DNA from: an uncultured Collinsella sp.
Lineage (GTDB): Bacteria; Actinomycetota; Coriobacteriia; Coriobacteriales; Coriobacteriaceae
Assembly (NCBI GenBank): GCA_900542945.1
Contig: UQPI01000039.1
Span: 1-19,802, forward strand
Direction: 5' to 3'
Length of the DNA: 19,802 nucleotides
The translations under genes and the position numbers were made by a program. Below the pieces are notes generated by a model, which did no database searches, was not told the origin of the DNA, and saw nothing but the letters and a program-made list of their open reading frames with translations. Of this stretch, positions 14,734 through 19,802 are shown piece by piece (within the stretch, counting starts at the first letter, position 1; every line of letters starts with the position of its first letter).

Positions 14734-15876
14734 GTGGTTAAGGCACTCAAGATTGAGATATTCGTGCTATGCATGATTGTTCTTATCGGGCTTGCCGTGC
14801 GAAGTCGTCGCTCCTTGTTCTCGAGCACCCAGCAGCTATTGTTTAGCATGCTTGGCTACACCTCTGCCGCGTACATATTATTCGATATGATCTGGACGCT
14901 TTCGGACGGTGTGGACGGCACGTTGGGCATTGCTGCCAACTGGATTTCCAACGCGGTTTCGTTTTCGCTCTTTGCTATCGCGTGTCTCATTTGGTTTATC
15001 TATTCCGAGACGGTGCAGGGCTCTCGCCTTTTGACCTCGCGCTATAGGGTGGTGCTTGTAGCGTTGCCTACGGCTCTGGTGGTCGTGCTGGCGTTTACCA
15101 GTTACTGGACGCACGCCCTGTTCTATATCGATTCGCAGGGCGTGTATCGTCGCGGCTTTGCCTATATGATCCAGCCCATCGTCAGCTACTGTTACGTTAT
15201 ACATACGTCCCTGCATGCATTTGTGCAATCTCGCAGGGTCGAGAGCCTGCAGACGAAGGCCATCTATCGAACCTTGGCATTTTTCGCCATTCCGGCCCTG
15301 GTGGGCGGTACCTTTCAGGTCGTATACTCGCTGCCCGGCCTTTGTGTCGGCATAATGATTAGCATGTTGCTGCTCTACATCATCTACCAGGAGCAGCTCA
15401 TCTCGACCGACCCGTTGACTGGACTTAACAATCGCAACCGTTTTGAGACCTATATGCTGTCGCTCTTCTCAAATGTGGATCAGGCCGAAGATGTATATCT
15501 GCTTATGATGGACGCCGACGGCTTTAAGCAGATTAACGATCGCTATGGGCATGTGGAGGGCGACCACGCTCTTCAGGTCATATCCGCTGCGCTCAAAGAA
15601 GTCTGCTCGGCGTCTGGCGGCTTTATCGCACGTTATGGTGGCGATGAGTTCGTGGTGCTCCAAAAGGCAGTGGCGGAACAGGATATCATGCATCTGTGCG
15701 CGACAATCAACGATGAGCTCGCGCGCGCCGAGGTTCCGTATCTGTTGCGGATGTCCATCGGCTACGCACGGGTCGGTGACGGTGTCGATACCTGGCAAGA
15801 CTTGCTTCGCGCTGCCGATGCGGAGCTCTACCGCGTCAAGGCCGAGAAAAAGAAAGCCGGCGTCCAGATACGCTAG
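14734..15876 (+). CDS. Membrane diguanylate cyclase (GGDEF domain)
   Basis: The protein has about 380 residues. The first 230 or so contain six to seven membrane helices resembling a 7TM-type sensor region, including a YIDSQGVYRRG loop between helices. The C-terminal GGDEF domain starts at DPLTGLNNRNRF and has the metal-binding MMDADGFKQIND and an intact active site (ARYGGDEFVVL), so it should make cyclic di-GMP. No RxxD inhibitory site is present five residues before GGDEF. A GTG at 14734 fits a GAAGGG ribosome site nine bases upstream. The ATG at 14725 lies directly against that GAAGGG, so it is less likely, as is the TTG at 14692. Confidence 0.88.
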   Translation: MVKALKIEIFVLCMIVLIGLAVRSRRSLFSSTQQLLFSMLGYTSAAYILFDMIWTLSDGVDGTLGIAANWISNAVSFSLFAIACLIWFIYSETVQGSRLLTSRYRVVLVALPTALVVVLAFTSYWTHALFYIDSQGVYRRGFAYMIQPIVSYCYVIHTSLHAFVQSRRVESLQTKAIYRTLAFFAIPALVGGTFQVVYSLPGLCVGIMISMLLLYIIYQEQLISTDPLTGLNNRNRFETYMLSLFSNVDQAEDVYLLMMDADGFKQINDRYGHVEGDHALQVISAALKEVCSASGGFIARYGGDEFVVLQKAVAEQDIMHLCATINDELARAEVPYLLRMSIGYARVGDGVDTWQDLLRAADAELYRVKAEKKKAGVQIR

Positions 15877-15901
15877 AAAAAGGGGCGCACGCTTGCGTGC
15901 G
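15877..15901 (-). terminator. Intrinsic terminator of the EamA transporter gene
   Basis: On the minus strand CGCACG and CGTGCG (in 15886-15901) form a stem with a tight four-base loop, followed by CCCC and TTTTT (15877-15881). It lies 76 bases beyond the EamA stop codon and right next to the diguanylate cyclase stop codon on the other strand. Confidence 0.65.
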
Positions 15902-15976
15902 TGGCGGCCCTCAGCTCACCGATGTACTCCATTAAACTAAAGTATGTGAATCTCTCTGCTAAATACGGGCAGTTCG

Positions 15977-16912
15977 CTAGGCTTTTTTGGGTTTGTTGAC
16001 GATGATGATGCCGCCGCAGACCAAGAGCAGGGCAACGATGACGGTAACGGGGCTCGTGCCAGCACCCTCGCCGAGCAGCAACGCGCTCAGCGCTACGCCA
16101 AAGACCGGGTTCATAAAGCCAAAGACCGAAACGCGGCTGACGGGGTTGACGGCGAGCAGGCGGGACCACAGCGAGTACGCGACGGCAGAAATAAGTGCCA
16201 TATAAATGATGAGTGCGATAGCGGGGGCGATTGCGGTGGGGGATAACGTGCCGCCCATTAAAAACCCGATGGCGGTAAGGACCAGGCCACCGACTAAAAA
16301 CTGCCAGCCGGCGAGCAGGACGCCGTCATGCTCGCGCGAGAAGATGCCGATCAGGCAGGTCGACAGGGCACCCGCGACGGTGGAGGCCAGGATAAAGCCC
16401 TCGCCGTCGAGCGTAAAGCCAAAGGTGCCGTCCGCGCCCGAAAGGTTGACGAGCGCGACGCCGGCAAAGCCCAGTACACAGCCGAGCACCTTGGCCGCAT
16501 CGAGCTTTTCGGTGCGAAACGCCAGGGCGGCAAAGAGGATTGCGAGGAAGTTGGCGCTGGCCTCGATGATGGAGCTCGACATAGCACTTGCACGGGAGAG
16601 ACCAAGGTAGAAAAAGAAGTACTGCCCGATCGTCTGGAAAAGCGACAAGATACAGATGGGCTTGATATCGCGCACCTGCGGAACGAGCGGTCGGCGCTGG
16701 GCCACGCTCATGCCAACAATGACCAGCATGCCGGCAAGGGTGAAGCGCAGACCCGCGAAGAGCAGCTGCGAGGCGCTGTCGTGCGCGGGAATGCCAAAGA
16801 GGCCGTAGCCAATCTTGATGCAGGGGAAGGCGGAGCCCCAGAGCGCGCAGCAAACGAGGCAGCCCAGGATGAGTCCGGGCAGGGTGGCGAGACACGGCTT
16901 GCGGCTTTCCAT
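15977..16912 (-). CDS. EamA/DMT superfamily transporter
   Basis: This protein has 311 residues and about ten membrane helices in two EamA repeats. It has the typical N-terminal ALWGSAFPCIKIG, the end-of-first-repeat motif SSSIIEASANFLAILFAALAFRTEKL, and a second repeat ending with NPVFGVALSALLLGEG. Such transporters move small metabolites or amino acids, and the substrate cannot be predicted. The open frame extends to 16954, but that would begin in the purL terminator. The ATG at 16910-16912 has an AGGAAGGA ribosome site. It is transcribed separately from purL. Confidence 0.9.
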   Translation of the reverse strand: MESRKPCLATLPGLILGCLVCCALWGSAFPCIKIGYGLFGIPAHDSASQLLFAGLRFTLAGMLVIVGMSVAQRRPLVPQVRDIKPICILSLFQTIGQYFFFYLGLSRASAMSSSIIEASANFLAILFAALAFRTEKLDAAKVLGCVLGFAGVALVNLSGADGTFGFTLDGEGFILASTVAGALSTCLIGIFSREHDGVLLAGWQFLVGGLVLTAIGFLMGGTLSPTAIAPAIALIIYMALISAVAYSLWSRLLAVNPVSRVSVFGFMNPVFGVALSALLLGEGAGTSPVTVIVALLLVCGGIIIVNKPKKA

Positions 16913-16937
16913 GATGTCCTTCCTACATGCGCGAAGC

Positions 16938-16974
16938 AAAAAAGAACCCGCCACCGGATGTGTCGGTGGCGGGT
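16938..16974 (-). terminator. Intrinsic terminator of purL
   Basis: An 11-base perfect stem (ACCCGCCACCG at 16946-16956 and CGGTGGCGGGT at 16964-16974) with a seven-base loop is followed on the minus strand by TTCTTTTTT (16945 down to 16938). It is a strong terminator between purL and the EamA gene. On the plus strand it is followed only by TGTTGTT. Confidence 0.9.
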
Positions 16975-17011
16975 GTTGTTACCCGAGGGGATTGTACCCG
17001 ATGGGAAAGGT

Positions 17012-19802
17012 TTAGGCGAAGTAGGCTACGCCGCTCTCAAAGATCGGCATGAACTTGTCGCCGGGGACATGCTCGGGCACGTTGCGGTACAGGTTGTCGC
17101 CGCGACGCTCGGCATGGCCCATCTTGCCCAGGACGCGGCCGTCGGGGCTCGTGATGCCCTCGATGGCGAGTGCGGAGCCGTTGGGGTTGACGGAAAGGTC
17201 CATGCTGGGCTTGCCGTCCTCGCCCACGTACTGCGTGGCGACCTGGCCGTTGGCGATCAGCTGGGCGAGCACCTCGTCGTTGGCGACAAAGCGGCCCTCG
17301 CCGTGGCTGATGGCGACGGTGTAGGGGTCGTCCAGGCTGCACTGCGACAGCCACGGGGACAGGTTGGACGAGATGCGGGTGCGCACCAGGCGGCTCTGAT
17401 GGCGACCGATGGTGTTGAACGTCAGCGTGGGCGCATCGGGCGTGGCGTCGACGATATCGCCGTAGGGCACCAGGCCGAGCTTGACCAGGGCCTGGAAGCC
17501 GTTGCAGATGCCCAGCATCAGGCCGTCGCGGGCCTTGAGCAGGTCGCGAACTGCCTCAGCGACCTCGGGGGCGCGGAAGAACGCCGTGATGAACTTGGCG
17601 GAGCCGTCGGGCTCGTCGCCGCCCGAGAAGCCGCCGGGGATCATGACGATCTGGCTTTGGCGGATGCGACGGGCAAGCTCGTGGGTGCTTTCGGCAACAG
17701 CCTCGGGCGTGAGGTTGTTGATCACGAAAGTGTCGGCCTCGGCACCGGCGGCGCGGAAGGCGCGAGCGCTGTCGTACTCGCAGTTGTTGCCGGGGAACAC
17801 CGGGATAATCACGCGCGGGCGGGCGATCTTGGCGCCGCCGTACACGTGGATATCCTTGGTGCGATAGTCGATGGTCTCGACCTCGGGCTGCTCGCCGGTG
17901 CTGCGGTAGGCAAAGACACCCTCGATGCCGCTCTCCCAGGCCTCTTGGAGCTCGGAGAGCTCGATGACCTCGGAGCCGGTGTCGATGACATAGCCCTCGA
18001 CGGTGGTGCCCAGGGGCTCGACGACAACGCCGTCGGCGACCTCGGGCAGCTCGGCATTCTCGGCGAGCTCGACGATAAAGCTGCCGTAGAGCGGGGTGAA
18101 GAGGCTCTCCACGTCCACGTCCTCGGCAAGCTCGATGCCGATCTGGTTGCCGACGCACATCTTAAAGAGGCTCTCGGCGCCGCAGCCGTAGCCGGGCGTG
18201 GAGACGGCCAGGGCGTCGCCGGTAGCAGTGAGCGCCTCGACGGCGTCAAACGCGGCGAGCAGCTGCTGAGCGTCGGGGCGGTAGTCCTCGCCGTAGGTGG
18301 CGGGGGCGATGCGGACGACGCGGTGCGTCAGGCCCTTGAACTCGGGCGAGACGGCGCGGGCGGCCTTGCCCACGGCCACGGCGAAGCTGATGAGGGTCGG
18401 CGGAACGTTGAGCTCGCCGGCCTCGTCCTCAAAGGAGCCGCTCATGGAATCCTTGCCGCCGATGGCGCCGGCGCCCAGGTCGACCTGGGCCATAAGGGCG
18501 CCCAGGACGGCTGCCATGGGCTTGCCCCAGCGCTCGGCCTCGGTGCGCAGGCGCTCAAAGTATTCCTGGAAGGAGAGATAGGCGCGCTTGTGCTCAAAGC
18601 CGGCGGCCACGAGCTTGGCGATTGACTCAACCACGGACAGGTAGGCGCCCGCAAACTGGTCGGCCTCCATCAGGTAGGGGTTGAAGCCCCATGCCATGGC
18701 GCTCGCCGTGGTGGTCTCGCCGTCCACGGGGAACTTGGCGACCATGGCAGAGCTCGGGGTGAGCTGCGTCTTGCCGCCAAAGGGCATGAGCACGGTCGCG
18801 GCACCGATGGTGGAGTCGAAGCGCTCGGAAAGGCCCTTGTTGGAGGCGACGTTGAGATCGGTGACGAGCGAGGTCATGCGCTCGGCAAGCGTGGTGCCGG
18901 CCCAGCTGGGCTGCCACACGCTACGGGCGCAGACGTGGGCGACCTGGTGCTTGGGTGCACCGTTGGAGTTGAGGAACTCGCGGGACAGGTCGACGATGGC
19001 GACGCCGTTCCAGGCCATGCGCATGCGCGGCTCGGCGGTAACCTCGGCGATTACGGTCGCCTCCAGGTTCTCCTCGGCGGCGTAGCCCATGAACTCCTCG
19101 ACGTCACCGTCGGCGACGGCGCAGGCCATACGCTCCTGGGACTCGGAGATGGCAAGCTCGGTGCCGTCCAGGCCGTCGTACTTCTTGGTCACGGTGTCCA
19201 GGTCGACATACAGGCCGTCGGCAAGTTCGCCCACGGCGACCGAGACGCCGCCGGCGCCAAAGTCGTTGCAGCGCTTGATCAGGCGGCAGGCGTCGCCGCG
19301 GCGGAACAGACGCTGCAGCTTGCGCTCGACCGGGGCGTTGCCCTTCTGGACCTCGGCGCCCGAGGTCTCGATGGACTCGGTGTTCTGGGTCTTGGAGGAG
19401 CCGGTGGCACCGCCGATGCCGTCACGGCCGGTGCGGCCGCCCAGCAGGATGATCTTGTCGGTGGGGGCGGGGCACTCGCGACGCACGTGGTTTGCCGGGG
19501 TGGCGCCCACGACGGCGCCGACCTCCATGCGCTTGGCCACGTAGCCGGGGTGATAGAGCTCGTTGACCTGGCCGGTGGCAAGGCCGATCTGGTTGCCGTA
19601 GCTGGAGTAGCCGGCGGCGGCGGTGGTTACGAGCTTGCGCTGCGGCAGCTTGCCCTCGAGCGTCTCGGACACGGGGACGGTGGGGTCGCCGGCGCCGGTG
19701 ACACGCATGGCCTGGTACACGTAGCTGCGGCCCGACAGCGGGTCGCGGATGGCACCGCCCACGCAGGTGGCGGCACCGCCGAAGGGCTCGATCTCGGTCG
19801 GG
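17012..19802 (-). CDS. purL: Phosphoribosylformylglycinamidine synthase (large type), N-terminal part missing at right edge
   Basis: The gene enters from the right edge with 930 codons visible and no start in the window. It makes FGAM from FGAR, ATP and glutamine in purine synthesis. The edge sequence continues upstream in frame (EPFGGAATCVGGAIRDPLSGR), so the methionine at 19762 is internal. AIR-synthase-related domains include GGRTGRDGIGGATG and NDFGAGGVSVAVGEL, then AIGGKDSMSG. The C-terminal glutaminase domain begins near ARPRVIIPVFPGNN and holds GICNGFQ (catalytic Cys codon at 17504-17506) and HGEGRF. The fused glutaminase marks the single-chain clostridial-type PurL, which should total about 1250 residues. 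A strong terminator follows. Confidence 0.96.
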   Translation of the reverse strand, partial: PTEIEPFGGAATCVGGAIRDPLSGRSYVYQAMRVTGAGDPTVPVSETLEGKLPQRKLVTTAAAGYSSYGNQIGLATGQVNELYHPGYVAKRMEVGAVVGATPANHVRRECPAPTDKIILLGGRTGRDGIGGATGSSKTQNTESIETSGAEVQKGNAPVERKLQRLFRRGDACRLIKRCNDFGAGGVSVAVGELADGLYVDLDTVTKKYDGLDGTELAISESQERMACAVADGDVEEFMGYAAEENLEATVIAEVTAEPRMRMAWNGVAIVDLSREFLNSNGAPKHQVAHVCARSVWQPSWAGTTLAERMTSLVTDLNVASNKGLSERFDSTIGAATVLMPFGGKTQLTPSSAMVAKFPVDGETTTASAMAWGFNPYLMEADQFAGAYLSVVESIAKLVAAGFEHKRAYLSFQEYFERLRTEAERWGKPMAAVLGALMAQVDLGAGAIGGKDSMSGSFEDEAGELNVPPTLISFAVAVGKAARAVSPEFKGLTHRVVRIAPATYGEDYRPDAQQLLAAFDAVEALTATGDALAVSTPGYGCGAESLFKMCVGNQIGIELAEDVDVESLFTPLYGSFIVELAENAELPEVADGVVVEPLGTTVEGYVIDTGSEVIELSELQEAWESGIEGVFAYRSTGEQPEVETIDYRTKDIHVYGGAKIARPRVIIPVFPGNNCEYDSARAFRAAGAEADTFVINNLTPEAVAESTHELARRIRQSQIVMIPGGFSGGDEPDGSAKFITAFFRAPEVAEAVRDLLKARDGLMLGICNGFQALVKLGLVPYGDIVDATPDAPTLTFNTIGRHQSRLVRTRISSNLSPWLSQCSLDDPYTVAISHGEGRFVANDEVLAQLIANGQVATQYVGEDGKPSMDLSVNPNGSALAIEGITSPDGRVLGKMGHAERRGDNLYRNVPEHVPGDKFMPIFESGVAYFA

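Noticed and set aside
16328..18625. A 765-codon open frame on the plus strand
   Set aside because: It lies antisense to purL and the EamA gene, is rich in Gly/Ala/Asp/His with no recognisable domain, and arises from GC-rich codon bias. The real genes on the other strand have clear families.
19700..19802. purL starting at the methionine near 19762
   Set aside because: The frame stays open to the edge and encodes a conserved PurL segment (EPFGGAATCVGGAIRDP), so that methionine is internal and the gene is cut by the window.

Overview
The window looks like a piece of chromosome from a high-GC anaerobic actinobacterium, most likely a Coriobacteriia member such as Collinsella. The reasons are the GC-rich codon use, a large single-chain PurL with a fused glutaminase domain, and a lactate-dehydrogenase-like flavoprotein encoded next to a ferredoxin-fused EtfAB pair. 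The genus is inferred from general protein resemblance and no search was run.

Layout, left to right. (1) 1-3327, minus strand: a three-gene operon encoding a TerB-N/TerB-C protein, a P-loop ATPase of the BrxD/DUF2791 type and the first 51 codons of an Lhr-like DEAD/DEAH helicase that runs off the left edge. This gene content and order match the Shango anti-phage system (sngA-sngB-sngC). A near-consensus Gram-positive/actinobacterial LexA (SOS) box lies at 3379-3394, over the -35 zone of an extended -10 promoter in front of sngA. This suggests defence genes induced by DNA damage. (2) 3416-4132, minus: a DUF554 membrane protein. (3) 4251-7457, minus: a tightly packed five-gene cluster with one small cytosolic protein, one membrane-anchored protein and three proteins with signal peptides. 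None belongs to a family I can name, and the cluster looks like an uncharacterised cell-envelope or secreted assembly. (4) 7458-7803: a divergent intergenic region of about 350 bases with an inverted repeat and phased TGACCAA repeats. (5) 7804-11429, plus: an FAD-linked 2-hydroxyacid (lactate-type) dehydrogenase, EtfB and EtfA with a two-cluster ferredoxin domain. Together these are a predicted electron-bifurcating or confurcating dehydrogenase. (6) 11426-12238, minus: an HD-domain phosphohydrolase that converges on etfA. (7) 12365-13370, plus: azlC-azlD, a branched-chain amino acid exporter. (8) 13521-14543, plus: a KdgT-type 2-keto-3-deoxygluconate permease, followed by two tandem hairpins. 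(9) 14734-15876, plus: a multi-pass membrane diguanylate cyclase. (10) 15977-16912, minus: an EamA/DMT transporter. (11) 17012 to the right edge, minus: purL, missing its N-terminal part, with a strong intrinsic terminator between it and the EamA gene.

Most of the right two thirds is ordinary metabolism and transport. The two accessory regions that deserve attention are the Shango-like operon with its apparent SOS operator and the unrecognised exported-protein cluster.
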